64,000 nt of DNA from Notolepis coatsorum (GCA_963971535.1 CAXASK010002257.1:173119-237118); one strand, 5' to 3'; positions 26,801 to 41,600 are shown, counted from the stretch's first letter. Program-made: numbers and translations. The notes: generated by a model not told the origin, from the sequence alone.

Positions 26801-29800
26801 TCTCTATCTCTCACTCTTACTCTCTCACTCTCTCTCACTCTTACTCTCTCTCACTCTTAATCTATCACTCTTAATCGCTCACTCTCTCTCACTCTTAATA
26901 TCTCACTCTTACTCTCTCACTCTTAATCTCTCACTCTTACTCTCTCACTCTCTCTCACTCTTAATCTCTCACTCTTTCTCACTCTTACTATCTCACTCTT
27001 ACTCTCTCACTCTCTCTCACTCTTACTATCTCACTCTCTCTCACTCTCTCTCACTCTCTCTCACTCTTAATCTCTCACTCTTAATCTCTCACTCTCTCTC
27101 ACTCTTAATATCTCACTCTCTATATCTCACTCTTACTCTCTCACTCTCTCTCACTCTTAATCTATCACTCTCACTCTCTCTCACTCTTACTCTCTCACTC
27201 TCTCTCACTCTTAATCTCTCACTCTCTCTCACTCTTACTCTCTCACTCTTACTCTCTCACTCTCTCACACTCTTAATCTCTCACTCTTACTCTCTCACTC
27301 TCTCTCACTCTTAATCTCTCACTCTCTCACTCTTAATATCTCACTCGCTCACTCTTAATCTCTCACTCTTACTCTCTCACTCTCTCTCACTCTTAATCTC
27401 TCACTCTCTCTCACTCTTAATCTCTCACTCTCTATCTCTCACTCTCTCACTCTTAATCTATCACTCTTACTCTCTCTCACTCTTAATCTCTCACTCTTAA
27501 TCTCTCACTCTTAATCTCTCACTCTCTCTCACTCTTAATATCTCACTCTTACTCTCTCACTCTCTCTCACTCTTAATCTCTCACTCTCTCTCACTCTTAA
27601 TCTATCACTCTTAATCTCTCACTCTCTCTCACTCTTAATCTCTCACTCTCTATCTCTCACTCTTACTCTCTCACTCTCTCTCACTCTTAATCTATCACTC
27701 TTACTCTCTCTCACTCTTAATCTCTCACTCTATCTCACTCTTAATCTCTCACTCTCTCTCACTCTTAATCTCTCACTCTTAATCTCTCACTCTCTCTCAC
27801 TCTTACTATCTCACTCTCTCTCACTCTTACTCTCTCACTCTCTCTAACTCTTAATATCTCACTCTTAATCTCTCTCTCACTCTTAATCTCTCACTCTCTA
27901 TCTCTCACTCTTACTCTCTCACTCTCTCTCACTCTTAATCTCTCACTCTTACTCTCTCTCACTCTTAATCTCTCACTCTTAATCTCTCACTCTCTCTCAC
28001 TCTTAATATCTCACTCTCTCTCACTCTTAATCTCTCACTCTTACTATCTCTCACTCTTACTCTCTCACTCTTACTCTCTAACTCTCTCTCACTCTTAATA
28101 TCTCACTCTTACTCTCTCACTCTCCCTCACTCTTAATCTCTCACTCTTACTCTCACTCTCTCTCACTCGTACTCTCTCACGCTTACTCTCTCACTCTCTC
28201 TCACTCTTACTATCTCACTCTCTCTCACTCTTAATCTCTCACTCTTAATCTCTCAATCTTACTCTCTCACTCTCTCTCACTCTTACTCTCTCACTCTCTC
28301 TCACTCTTACTCTCTCACTCTCTCTCACTCTTACTCTCTCACTCTCTCTCACTCTTAATCTCTCACTCTTAATCTCTCACTCTCTCTCACTCTTAATCTC
28401 TCACTCTCTATCTCTCACTCTTACGCTCTCACTCTCTCTCACTCTTAATCTATCACTCTTACTCTCTCTCACTCTCTATCTCTCACTCGTACTCTCTCAC
28501 TCTCTCTCACTCTTAATCTCTCACTCTCTCTCACTCTTACGCTCTCACTCTATCTCACTCTTACTATCTCACTCTCTCTCACTCTCTCTCACTCTCTCTC
28601 ACTCTTACTCGCTCACTCGATCTCACTCTTACTATCTCACTCTCTCTCACTCTTACTCGCTCACTCTATCTCACTCTTAATCTCTCACTCTTAATCTCTC
28701 ACTCTCTCTCACTCTTAATCTCTCACTCTCTCTCACTCTTACGCTCTCACTCTATCTCACTCTTACTATCTCACTCTCTCTCACTCTCTCTCACTCTTAC
28801 TCTCTCACTCTCTCTCACTCTTAATCTCTCACTCTCTCTCACTCTTAATCTCTCACTCTTACTCTCTCACTCTCTCTCACTCTTAATCTATCACTCTTAC
28901 TCTCTCTCACTCTTAATCTCTCACTCTTAATCTCTCACTCTCTCTCACTCTTAATATCTCACTCTTACTCTCTCACTCTCTCTCACTCTTAATCTCTCAC
29001 TCTTAATCTCTCACTCTCTCTCACTCTTACTCTCTCACTCTCTCTCACTCTTAATCTATCACTCTTACTCTCTCACTCTTACTCTCTCACTCTATCTCAC
29101 TCTTACTCTCTCACTCTCACTCTCTCTCACTCTTAATCTCTCACTCTCTCTCGCTCTTAATATCTCACTCTTACTCTCTCACTCTCTCTCACTCTTAATA
29201 TCTCACTCTATCTCACTCTTACTCTCTCACTCTCTCTCACTCTTAATCTATCACTCTTACTCGCTCACTCTCTCTCACTCTTACTATCTCACTCTCTCTC
29301 ACTCTCTCTCACTCTTACTCTCTCACTCTCTCTCACTCTTAATCTCTCACTCTTAATCTCTCACTCTCTCACTCTTAATCTATCACTCTTACTCTCTCAC
29401 TCTTACTCTCTCACTCTCTCTCACTCTTACTCTCTCTCACTCTTAATCTCTCACTCTTAATCTCTCACTCTCTCTCACTCTTAATATCTCACTCTTACTA
29501 TCTCACTCTCTCTCACTCTTAATCTCTCACTATTACTCTATCTCACTCTTACTCTCTCACTCTTAATCTATCACTCTTACTCTCTCACTCTTACTCTCTC
29601 ACTCTCTCTCACTCTTACTCTCTCACTCTCTCTCACTCTTAATCTCTCACTCTCTCTCACTCTTAATCTCTCACTCTTACTCTCTCACTCTCTCTCACTC
29701 TTAATATCTCACTCTCTCTCACTCTTACTCTCTCACTCTCTCTCACTCTTACTCTCTCACTCTCTCTCACTCTTAATCTATCACTCTTACTATCTCACTC

Positions 29801-31352
29801 TCTCTCACTCTTACTCTCTCACTCTTACTCTCTCACTCTCTCTCACTCTTAATCTCTCACTCTCTCTCACTCTTACTCTCTCACTCTTACTCTCTCACTC
29901 TCTCGCACTCTTAATCTCTCACTCTTACTCTCTCACTCTCTCTCACTCTTAATCTCTCACTCTCTCACTCTTAATATCTCACTCGCTCACTCTTAATCTC
30001 TCACTCTTACTCTCTCACTCTCTCTCACTCTTAATCTCTCACTCTCTCTCACTCTTAATCTCTCACTCTCTATCTCTCACTCTCTCACTCTTAATCTATC
30101 ACTCTTACTCTCTCTCACTCTTAATCTCTCACTCTTAATCTCTCACTCTCTCTCACTCTTAATATCTCACTCTTACTCTCTCACTCTCTCTCACTCTTAA
30201 TCTCTCACTCTCTCTCACTCTTAATCTATCACTCTTAATCTCTCACTCTCTCTCACTCTTAATCTCTCACTCTCTCTCACTCTTAATTTCTCACTCTTAC
30301 TCTCGCACTCTCTCTCACTCTTACTCTCTCACTCTCTCACTCTTAATCTATCACTCTTACTCTCTTACTCTCTCTCACTCTTAATCTCTCACTCTCTCTC
30401 ACTCTTAATATCTCACTCTATCTCACTCTTACTCTCTCTCTCACTCTTAATATCTCACTATCTCTCACTCTTAATCTCTCACTCTTACTATCTCACTCTT
30501 TCTCTCTCACTCTTAATATCTCACTCTCTCACTCTTTCTCTCTCACTCTTACTATCTCACTCTCTCTCACTCTTAATCTCTCACTCTATCTCACTCTTAA
30601 TCTCTCACTCTTAATCTCTCACTCTCTCTCACTCTTAATATCTCACTCTTACTATCTCACTCTTAATATCTCACTCTCTCTCACTCTTACTCTCTCACTC
30701 TCTCTCACTCTTAATCACTCACTCTTACTCTCTCACTCTCTCGCACTCTTACTATCTCACTATCTCTCACTCTTAATCTATCACTCTTACTCTCTTACTC
30801 TCTCTCACTCTTAATCTCTCACTCTTAATCTCTCACTCTCTCTCACTCTTAATCTCTCACTCTTACTCTCTCACTCTCTCTCACTCTTAATCTCTCACTC
30901 TTACTCTCACTCTCTCTCACTCTTAATATCTCACTCTCTCTCACTCTTAATCTCTCACTCTTACTCTCTCACGCTTACTCTCTCACTCTCTCTCTCACTC
31001 TTAATCTCTCACTCTCTCTCACTCTTAATATCTCACTCTCTCTCACTCTTAATCTCTCACTCTTACTCTCTCACTCTCTCTCACTCTTAATATCTCACTC
31101 TCTCTCACTCTTACTCTCTCACTCTCTCTCACTCTTAATTTCGCACTCTTACTCTCTCACTCTCTCTCACTCTTACTCTCTCACTCTCTCACTCTTAATC
31201 TATCACTCTTACTCTCTTACTCTCTCTCACTCTTAATCTCTCACTCTTAATCTCTCACTCTCTCTCACTCTTAATCTCTCACTCTTACTCTCTCACTCTC
31301 TCTCACTCTTAATCTCTCACTCTTACTATCTCACTCTTTCTCTCTCACTCTT
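23831..31352 (+). repeat. Higher-order repeat copy 2 (7522 bp)
   Basis: For its first part it tracks copy 1 at a constant offset of 6094 (CTCACGCTCTC G at 25049, CTCCCTC at 25550, CTCGATCTC at 26032, CTCGCTCTT G at 26567). The second module has CTCCCTC at 28124, CTCGATCTC at 28618 and the CTCGCTCTT G at 29153. Module lengths are 482 then 494 bp, the same pair as in copy 1, so these two neighbours share a version not seen further right. The A part begins near 30280 and contains TCACTCTTTC at 30493, the CTCGCAC G at 30743 and TTAATTTCGC at 31135. Confidence 0.87.
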
Positions 31353-32739
31353 AATATATCACTCTCTCACTCTTTCTCTCTCACTCTTACTATCTCACTC
31401 TCTCTCACTCTTAATCTCTCACTCTTAATCTCTCACTCTATCTCACTCTTAATCTCTCACTCTATATCTCTCACTCTTACTCTCTCACTCTCTCTCACTC
31501 TTAATCTATCACTCTTACTCTCTCTCACTCTTAATCTCTCACTCTTAATCTCTCACTCTCTCTCACTCTTAATATCTCACTCTTACTCTATCTCACTCTT
31601 AATCTCTCACTCTTACTCTCTCTCACTCTTACTCTCTCACTCTCTCACTCTTAATATCTCACTCTTACTCTCTCACTCTCTCTCACTCTTAATCTCTCAC
31701 TCTCTATCTCTCACTCTTACTCTCTCACTCTCTCACTCTCTTAATCTATCACTCTTACTCTCTCTCACTCTTAATCTCTCACTCTTACTCTCTCACTCTC
31801 TCTCACTCTTAATCTATCACTCTTACTCTCTCTCACTCTTAATCTCTCACTCTTAATCTCTCACTCTCTCACTCTTAATATCTCACTCTTACTATCTCAC
31901 TCTCTCTCACTCTTACTCTCTCTCACTCTTACTCTCTCACTCTTACGATCTCACTCTCTCTCACTCTTAATCTCTCACGCTTACTCTCACTCTCTCTCAC
32001 TCTTAATCTCTCACTCTCTCTCACTCTTAATCTCTCACTCTTAATCTCTCACTCTCTCTCACTCTTAATCTCTCACTCTTACTCTCTCACTCTCTCTCAC
32101 TCTTAATATATCACTCTCTCTCACTCTTACTCTCTCACTCTCTCTCACTCTTAATCACTCACTCTTACTCTCTCACTCTCTCTCACTCTTACTCTCTCAC
32201 TCTCTCTCACTCTTAATCTATCACTCTTACTCTCTTACTCTCTCTCACTCTTAATCTATCACTCTTACTCTCTCACTCTCTCTCACTCTTACTCTCTCAC
32301 TCTTAATATCTCACTCTCTCTCACTCTTAATCTCTCACTCTTAATCTCTCACTCTCTCTCACTCTTACTCTCTCACTCTTACTCTCTCACTCTCTCTCAC
32401 TCTTACTATCTCACTCTCTCTCACTCTTACTATCTCACTCTCTCTCACTCTTAATCTATCACTCTTACTCTCTCACTCTTACTCTCTCACTCTCTCTCAC
32501 TCTTACTCTCTCACTCTCTCTCACTCTTAATCTCTCACTCTCTCTCACTCTTAATCTCTCACTCTTACTCTCTCACGCTCTCTCACTCTTAATATCTCAC
32601 TCTCTCTCACTCTTACTCTCTCACTCTCTTTCACTCTTAATCTCTCACTCTTACTCTCTCACTCTCTCTCACTCTTACTCTCTCACTCTCTCTCACTCTT
32701 AATCTATCACTCTTACTCTCGCACTCTCTCTCACTCTTA

Positions 32740-35700
32740 CTATCTCACTCTCTCTCACTCTTACTCTCTCACTCTCTCTAACTCTTAATCTCTCACTCTT
32801 AATCTCTCACTCTCTCTCACTCTTAATCTCTCACTCTCTATCTCTCACTCTTACTCTCTCACTCTCTCTCACTCTTAATCTCTCACTCTTACTCTCTCTC
32901 ACTCTTAATCTCTCATTCTTAATCTCTCACTCTCTCTCACTCTTAATATCTCACTCTTACTCTCTCACTCTCTCTCACTCTTAATCTCTCACTCTTACTA
33001 TCTCTCACTCTTACTCTCTCACTCTTACTCTCTAACTCTCTCTCACTCTTAATATCTCACTCTTACTCTCTCACTCTCCCTCACTCTTAATCTCTCACTC
33101 TTACTCTCTCACTCTCTCTCACTCGTACTCTCTCACGCTTACTCTCTCACTCTCTCTCACTCTTACTATCTCACTCTCTCTCACTCTTAATCTCTCACTC
33201 TTAATCTCTCAATCTTACTCTCTCACTCTCTCTCACTCTTACTCTCTCACTCTCTCTCACTCTTACTCTCTCACTCTCTCTCACTCTTACTCTCTCACTC
33301 TCTCTCACTCTTAATCTCTCACTCTTAATCTCTCACTCTCTCTCACTCTTAATCTCTCACTCTCTATCTCTCACTCTTACGCTCTCACTCTCTCTCACTC
33401 TTAATCTATCACTCTTACTCTCTCTCACTCTCTATCTCTCACTCGTACTCTCTCACTCTCTCTCACTCTTAATCTCTCACTCTCTCTCACTCTTACGATC
33501 TCACTCTATCTCACTCTTACTATCTCACTCTCTCTCACTCTCTCTCACTCTCTCTCACTCTTACTCGCTCACTCGATCTCACTCTTACTATCTCACTCTC
33601 TCTCACTCTTACTCGCTCACTCTATCTCACTCTTAATCTCTCACTCTTAATCTCTCACTCTCTCTCACTCTTAATCTCTCACTCTCTCTCACTCTTACGC
33701 TCTCACTCTATCTCACTCTTACTATCTCACTCTCTCTCACTCTCTCTCACTCTTACTCTCTCACTCTCTCTCACTCTTAATCTATCACTCTCTCTCACTC
33801 TTAATCTCTCACTCTTACTCTCTCACTCTCTCTCACTCTTAATCTATCACTCTTACTCTCTCTCACTCTTAATCTCTCACTCTTAATCTCTCACTCTCTC
33901 TCACTCTTAATATCTCACTCTTACTCTCTCACTCTCTCTCACTCTTAATCTCTCACTCTTAATCTCTCACTCTCTCTCACTCTTACTCTCTCACTCTCTC
34001 TCACTCTTAATCTATCACTCTTACTCTCTCACTCTTACTCTCTCACTCTATCTCACTCTTACTCTCTCACTCTCACTCTCTCTCACTCTTAATCTCTCAC
34101 TCTCTCTCGCTCTTAATATCTCACTCTTACTCTCTCACTCTCTCTCACTCTTAATATCTCACTCTATCTCACTCTTACTCTCTCACTCTCTCTCACTCTT
34201 AATCTATCACTCTTACTCGCTCACTCTCTCTCACTCTTACTATCTCACTCTCTCTCACTCTCTCTCACTCTTACTCTCTCACTCTCTCTCACTCTTAATC
34301 TCTCACTCTTAATCTCTCACTCTCTCACTCTTAATCTATCACTCTCTATCTCTCACTCTTACTCTCTCACTCTCTCTCACTCTTACTCTCTCTCACTCTT
34401 AATCTATCACTCTTAATCGCTCACTCTCTCTCACTCTTAATATCTCACTCTTACTCTCTCACTCTTAATCTCTCACTCTTACTCTCTCACTCTCTCTCAC
34501 TCTTAATCTCTCACTCTTTCTCACTCTTACTATCTCACTCTTACTCTCTCACTCTCTCTCACTCTTACTATCTCACTCTCTCTCACTCTCTCTCACTCTC
34601 TCTCACTCTTAATCTCTCACTCTTAATCTCTCACTCTCTCTCACTCTTAATATCTCACTCTCTATATCTCACTCTTACTCTCTCACTCTCTCTCACTCTT
34701 AATCTATCACTCTCACTCTCTCTCACTCTTACTCTCTCACTCTCTCTCACTCTTAATCTCTCACTCTCTCTCACTCTTACTCTCTCACTCTTACTCTCTC
34801 ACTCTCTCACACTCTTAATCTCTCACTCTTACTCTCTCACTCTCTCTCACTCTTAATCTCTCACTCTCTCACTCTTAATATCTCACTCGCTCACTCTTAA
34901 TCTCTCACTCTTACTCTCTCACTCTCTCTCACTCTTAATCTCTCACTCTCTCTCACTCTTAATCTCTCACTCTCTATCTCTCACTCTCTCACTCTTAATC
35001 TATCACTCTTACTCTCTCTCACTCTTAATCTCTCACTCTTAATCTCTCACTCTCTCTCACTCTTAATATCTCACTCTTACTCTCTCACTCTCTCTCACTC
35101 TTAATCTCTCACTCTCTCTCACTCTTAATCTATCACTCTTAATCTCTCACTCTCTCTCACTCTTAATCTCTCACTCTCTATCTCTCACTCTTACTCTCTC
35201 ACTCTCTCTCACTCTTAATCTATCACTCTTACTCTCTCTCACTCTTAATCTCTCACTCTATCTCACTCTTAATCTCTCACTCTCTCTCACTCTTAATCTC
35301 TCACTCTTAATCTCTCACTCTCTCTCACTCTTACTATCTCACTCTCTCTCACTCTTACTCTCTCACTCTCTCTAACTCTTAATATCTCACTCTTAATCTC
35401 TCTCTCACTCTTAATCTCTCACTCTCTATCTCTCACTCTTACTCTCTCACTCTCTCTCACTCTTAATCTCTCACTCTTACTCTCTCTCACTCTTAATCTC
35501 TCACTCTTAATCTCTCACTCTCTCTCACTCTTAATATCTCACTCTCTCTCACTCTTAATCTCTCACTCTTACTATCTCTCACTCTTACTCTCTCACTCTT
35601 ACTCTCTAACTCTCTCTCACTCTTAATATCTCACTCTTACTCTCTCACTCTCCCTCACTCTTAATCTCTCACTCTTACTCTCTCACTCTCTCTCACTCGT

Positions 35701-37250
35701 ACTCTCTCACGCTTACTCTCTCACTCTCTCTCACTCTTACTATCTCACTCTCTCTCACTCTTAATCTCTCACTCTTAATCTCTCAATCTTACTCTCTCAC
35801 TCTCTCTCACTCTTACTCTCTCACTCTCTCTCACTCTTACTCTCTCACTCTCTCTCACTCTTACTCTCTCACTCTCTCTCACTCTTAATCTCTCACTCTT
35901 AATCTCTCACTCTCTCTCACTCTTAATCTCTCACTCTCTATCTCTCACTCTTACGCTCTCACTCTCTCTCACTCTTAATCTATCACTCTTACTCTCTCTC
36001 ACTCTCTATCTCTCACTCGTACTCTCTCACTCTCTCTCACTCTTAATCTCTCACTCTCTCTCACTCTTACGCTCTCACTCTATCTCACTCTTACTATCTC
36101 ACTCTCTCTCACTCTCTCTCACTCTCTCTCACTCTTACTCGCTCACTCGATCTCACTCTTACTATCTCACTCTCTCTCACTCTTACTCGCTCACTCTATC
36201 TCACTCTTAATCTCTCACTCTTAATCTCTCACTCTCTCTCACTCTTAATCTCTCACTCTCTCTCACTCTTACGCTCTCACTCTATCTCACTCTTACTATC
36301 TCACTCTCTCTCACTCTCTCTCACTCTTACTCTCTCACTCTCTCTCACTCTTAATCTCTCACTCTCTCTCACTCTTAATCTCTCACTCTTACTCTCTCAC
36401 TCTCTCTCACTCTTAATCTATCACTCTTACTCTCTCACTCTTAATCTCTCACTCTTAATCTCTCACTCTCTCTCACTCTTAATCTCTCACTCTTACTCTC
36501 TCACTCTCTCTCACTCTTAATCTCTCACTCTTAATCTCTCACTCTCTCTCACTCTTACTCTCTCACTCTCTCTCACTCTTAATCTATCACTCTTACTCTC
36601 TCACTCTTACTCTCTCACTCTATCTCACTCTTACTCTCTCACTCTCACTCTCTCTCACTCTTAATCTCTCACTCTCTCTCGCTCTTAATATCTCACTCTT
36701 ACTCTCTCACTCTCTCTCACTCTTAATATCTCACTCTATCTCACTCTTACTCTCTCACTCTCTCTCACTCTTAATCTATCACTCTTACTCGCTCACTCTC
36801 TCTCACTCTTACTATCTCACTCTCTCTCACTCTCTCTCACTCTTACTCTCTCACTCTCTCTCACTCTTAATCTCTCACTCTTAATCTCTCACTCTCTCAC
36901 TCTTAATCTATCACTCTCTATCTCTCACTCTTACTCTCTCACTCTCTCTCACTCTTACTCTCTCTCACTCTTAATCTATCACTCTTAATCGCTCACTCTC
37001 TCTCACTCTTAATATCTCACTCTTACTCTCTCACTCTTAATCTCTCACTCTTACTCTCTCACTCTTAATCTCTCACTCTTTCTCACTCTTACTATCTCAC
37101 TCTTACTCTCTCACTCTCTCTCACTCTTACTATCTCACTCTCTCTCACTCTTAATCTCTCACTCTTAATCTCTCACTCTCTCTCACTCTTAATATCTCAC
37201 TCTCTATATCTCACTCTTACTCTCTCACTCTCTCTCACTCTTAATCTATC
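32740..37250 (+). repeat. Internal tandem pair of about 2.57 kb within HOR copy 3
   Basis: The two modules belong to a longer tandem pair. Matching landmarks are CTCTAACTC (32778 and 35372), CTCCCTC (33078 and 35652, 2574 apart), CTCGATCTC (33574 and 36148), CTCGCTCTT (34109 and 36681), TTAATCGCTC (G at 34419 and 36991) and CTCTATATCTC (34661 and 37203). The offset drifts from 2594 to 2542, always even, through small gains and losses. Equivalent pairs exist in copies 1, 2, 4 and 7. Copy 5 keeps only the end of the second member and copy 6 has none. The outer ends are approximate. Confidence 0.78.
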
Positions 37251-38387
37251 ACTCTTACTCTCTCTCACTCTTAATCTCTCACTCTTAATCTCTCACTCTC
37301 TCTCACTCTTAATATCTCACTCTTACTATCTCACTCTCTCTCACTCTTAATCTCTCACTATTACTCTATCTCACTCTTACTCTCTCACTCTTAATCTATC
37401 ACTCTTACTCTCTCACTCTTACTCTCTCACTCTCTCTCACTCTTACTCTCTCACTCTCTCTCACTCTTAATCTCTCACTCTCTCTCACTCTTAATCTCTC
37501 ACTCTTACTCTCTCACTCTCTCTCACTCTTAATATCTCACTCTCTCTCACTCTTACTCTCTCACTCTCTCTCACTCTTACTCTCTCACTCTCTCTCACTC
37601 TTAATCTATCACTCTTACTATCTCACTCTCTCTCACTCTTACTCTCTCACTCTTACTCTCTCACTCTCTCTCACTCTTAATCTCTCACTCTCTCTCACTC
37701 TTACTCTCTCACTCTTACTCTCTCACTCTCTCGCACTCTTAATCTCTCACTCTTACTCTCTCACTCTCTCTCACTCTTAATCTCTCACTCTCTCACTCTT
37801 AATATCTCACTCGCTCACTCTTAATCTCTCACTCTTACTCTCTCACTCTCTCTCACTCTTAATCTCTCACTCTCTCTCACTCTTAATCTCTCACTCTCTA
37901 TCTCTCACTCTCTCACTCTTAATCTATCACTCTTACTCTCTCTCACTCTTAATCTCTCACTCTTAATCTCTCACTCTCTCTCACTCTTAATATCTCACTC
38001 TTACTCTCTCACTCTCTCTCACTCTTAATCTCTCACTCTCTCTCACTCTTAATCTATCACTCTTAATCTCTCACTCTCTCTCACTCTTAATCTCTCACTC
38101 TCTCTCACTCTTAATTTCTCACTCTTACTCTCGCACTCTCTCTCACTCTTACTCTCTCACTCTCTCACTCTTAATCTATCACTCTTACTCTCTTACTCTC
38201 TCTCACTCTTAATCTCTCACTCTCTCTCACTCTTAATATCTCACTCTATCTCACTCTTACTCTCTCTCTCACTCTTAATATCTCACTATCTCTCACTCTT
38301 AATCTCTCACTCTTACTATCTCACTATTTCTCTCTCACTCTTAATATCTCACTCTCTCACTCTTTCTCTCTCACTCTTACTATCTCA

Positions 38388-38404
38388 CTCTCTCTCACTC
38401 TTAC
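38388..38404 (+). other. Junction of the 538-bp deletion in HOR copy 3
   Basis: Upstream of this point the sequence follows the A part of copies 2 and 4 (TTACTATCTCAC then an S unit). Downstream it follows sequence that in those copies lies 538 bp further on (TTACTCTCTCAC leading to TTAATTTCGC). The breakpoint lies in a TCTCTCACTCTT stretch common to both sides, so its exact base cannot be set. Deletion between matching monomers is the simple explanation. Confidence 0.75.
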
Positions 38405-38642
38405 TCTCTCACTCTCTCTCACTCTTAATTTCGCACTCTTACTCTCTCACTCTCTCTCACTCTTACTCTCTCACTCTCTCACTCTTAATCTATCACTCTT
38501 ACTCTCTTACTCTCTCTCACTCTTAATCTCTCACTCTTAATCTCTCACTCTCTCTCACTCTTAATCTCTCACTCTTACTCTCTCACTCTCTCTCACTCTT
38601 AATCTCTCACTCTTACTATCTCACTCTTTCTCTCTCACTCTT

Positions 38643-41600
38643 AATATATCACTCTCTCACTCTTTCTCTCTCACTCTTACTATCTCACTCTCTCTCACTC
38701 TTAATCTCTCACTCTTAATCTCTCACTCTATCTCACTCTTAATCTCTCACTCTATATCTCTCACTCTTACTCTCTCACTCTCTCTCACTCTTAATCTATC
38801 ACTCTTACTCTCTCTCACTCTTAATCTCTCACTCTTAATCTCTCACTCTCTCTCACTCTTAATATCTCACTCTTACTCTATCTCACTCTTAATCTCTCAC
38901 TCTTACTCTCTCTCACTCTTACTCTCTCACTCTCTCACTCTTAATATCTCACTCTTACTCTCTCACTCTCTCTCACTCTTAATCTCTCACTCTCTATCTC
39001 TCACTCTTACTCTCTCACTCTCTCTCACTCTTAATCTATCACTCTTACTCTCTCTCACTCTTAATCTCTCACTCTTACTCTCTCACTCTCTATCACTCTT
39101 AATCTATCACTCTTACTCTCTCTCACTCTTAATCTCTCACTCTTAATCTCTCACTCTCTCACTCTTAATATCTCACTCTTACTATCTCACTCTCTCTCAC
39201 TCTTACTCTCTCTCACTCTTACTCTCTCACTCTTACGATCTCACTCTCTCTCACTCTTAATCTCTCACGCTTACTCTCACTCTCTCTCACTCTTAATCTC
39301 TCACTCTCTCTCACTCTTAATCTCTCACTCTTAATCTCTCACTCTCTCTCACTCTTAATCTCTCACTCTTACTCTCTCACTCTCTCTCACTCTTAATATA
39401 TCACTCTCTCTCACTCTTACTCTCTCACTCTCTCTCACTCTTAATCACTCACTCTTACTCTCTCACTCTCTCTCACTCTTACTCTCTCACTCTCTCTCAC
39501 TCTTAATCTATCACTCTTACTCTCTTACTCTCTCTCACTCTTAATCTATCACTCTTACTCTCTCACTCTCTCTCACTCTTACTCTCTCACTCTTAATATC
39601 TCACTCTCTCTCACTCTTAATCTCTCACTCTTAATCTCTCACTCTCTCTCACTCTTACTCTCTCACTCTTACTCTCTCACTCTCTCTCACTCTTACTATC
39701 TCACTCTCTCTCACTCTTACTATCTCACTCTCTCTCACTCTTAATCTATCACTCTTACTCTCTCACTCTTACTCTCTCACTCTCTCTCACTCTTACTCTC
39801 TCACTCTCTCTCACTCTTAATCTCTCACTCTCTCTCACTCTTAATCTCTCACTCTTACTCTCTCACGCTCTCTCACTCTTAATATCTCACTCTCTCTCAC
39901 TCTTACTCTCTCACTCTCTTTCACTCTTAATCTCTCACTCTTACTCTCTCACTCTCTCTCACTCTTACTCTCTCACTCTCTCTCACTCTTAATCTATCAC
40001 TCTTACTCTCGCACTCTCTCTCACTCTTACTATCTCACTCTCTCTCACTCTTACTCTCTCACTCTCTCTAACTCTTAATCTCTCACTCTTAATCTCTCAC
40101 TCTCTCTCACTCTTAATCTCTCACTCTCTATCTCTCACTCTTACTCTCTCACTCTCTCTCACTCTTAATCTCTCACTCTTACTCTCTCTCACTCTTAATC
40201 TCTCATTCTTAATCTCTCACTCTCTCTCACTCTTAATATCTCACTCTTACTCTCTCACTCTCTCTCACTCTTAATCTCTCACTCTTACTATCTCTCACTC
40301 TTACTCTCTCACTCTTACTCTCTAACTCTCTCTCACTCTTAATATCTCACTCTTACTCTCTCACTCTCCCTCACTCTTAATCTCTCACTCTTACTCTCTC
40401 ACTCTCTCTCACTCGTACTCTCTCACGCTTACTCTCTCACTCTCTCTCACTCTTACTATCTCACTCTCTCTCACTCTTAATCTCTCACTCTTAATCTCTC
40501 AATCTTACTCTCTCACTCTCTCTCACTCTTACTCTCTCACTCTCTCTCACTCTTACTCTCTCACTCTCTCTCACTCTTACTCTCTCACTCTCTCTCACTC
40601 TTAATCTCTCACTCTTAATCTCTCACTCTCTCTCACTCTTAATCTCTCACTCTCTATCTCTCACTCTTACGCTCTCACTCTCTCTCACTCTTAATCTATC
40701 ACTCTTACTCTCTCTCACTCTCTATCTCTCACTCGTACTCTCTCACTCTCTCTCACTCTTAATCTCTCACTCTCTCTCACTCTTACGCTCTCACTCTATC
40801 TCACTCTTACTATCTCACTCTCTCTCACTCTCTCTCACTCTCTCTCACTCTTACTCGCTCACTCGATCTCACTCTTACTATCTCACTCTCTCTCACTCTT
40901 ACTCGCTCACTCTATCTCACTCTTAATCTCTCACTCTTAATCTCTCACTCTCTCTCACTCTTAATCTCTCACTCTCTCTCACTCTTACGCTCTCACTCTA
41001 TCTCACTCTTACTATCTCACTCTCTCTCACTCTCTCTCACTCTTACTCTCTCACTCTCTCTCACTCTTAATCTATCACTCTCTCTCACTCTTAATCTCTC
41101 ACTCTTACTCTCTCACTCTCTCTCACTCTTAATCTATCACTCTTACTCTCTCTCACTCTTAATCTCTCACTCTTAATCTCTCACTCTCTCTCACTCTTAA
41201 TATCTCACTCTTACTCTCTCACTCTCTCTCACTCTTAATCTCTCACTCTTAATCTCTCACTCTCTCTCACTCTTACTCTCTCACTCTCTCTCACTCTTAA
41301 TCTATCACTCTTACTCTCTCACTCTTACTCTCTCACTCTATCTCACTCTTACTCTCTCACTCTCACTCTCTCTCACTCTTAATCTCTCACTCTCTCTCGC
41401 TCTTAATATCTCACTCTTACTCTCTCACTCTCTCTCACTCTTAATATCTCACTCTATCTCACTCTTACTCTCTCACTCTCTCTCACTCTTAATCTATCAC
41501 TCTTACTCGCTCACTCTCTCTCACTCTTACTATCTCACTCTCTCTCACTCTCTCTCACTCTTACTCTCTCACTCTCTCTCACTCTTAATCTCTCACTCTT

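Larger units (their letters stand above)
31353..38642 (+). repeat. Higher-order repeat copy 3 (7290 bp, internal deletion)
   Basis: Landmarks: CTCACGCTCTC G at 32577; CTCCCTC at 33078 and 35652; CTCGATCTC at 33574 and 36148; CTCGCTCTT G at 34109 and 36681. Both modules are the 496-bp form. The A part is cut: TCACTATTTC at 38321 is only 104 bp from TTAATTTCGC at 38425, against 642 bp in copies 2, 4 and 5, so 538 bp are missing. Private variants include TTACGATCTC at 33498 and a CAC shifted by 2 bp near 31734, giving an 8-bp then a 16-bp unit in place of 10 and 14. Confidence 0.87.

Noticed and set aside
31731-31750. Apparent register break where a CAC is displaced (8-bp then 16-bp unit)
   Set aside because: The displacement is 2 bp and compensated within the next unit, so the CT parity is unchanged on both sides.
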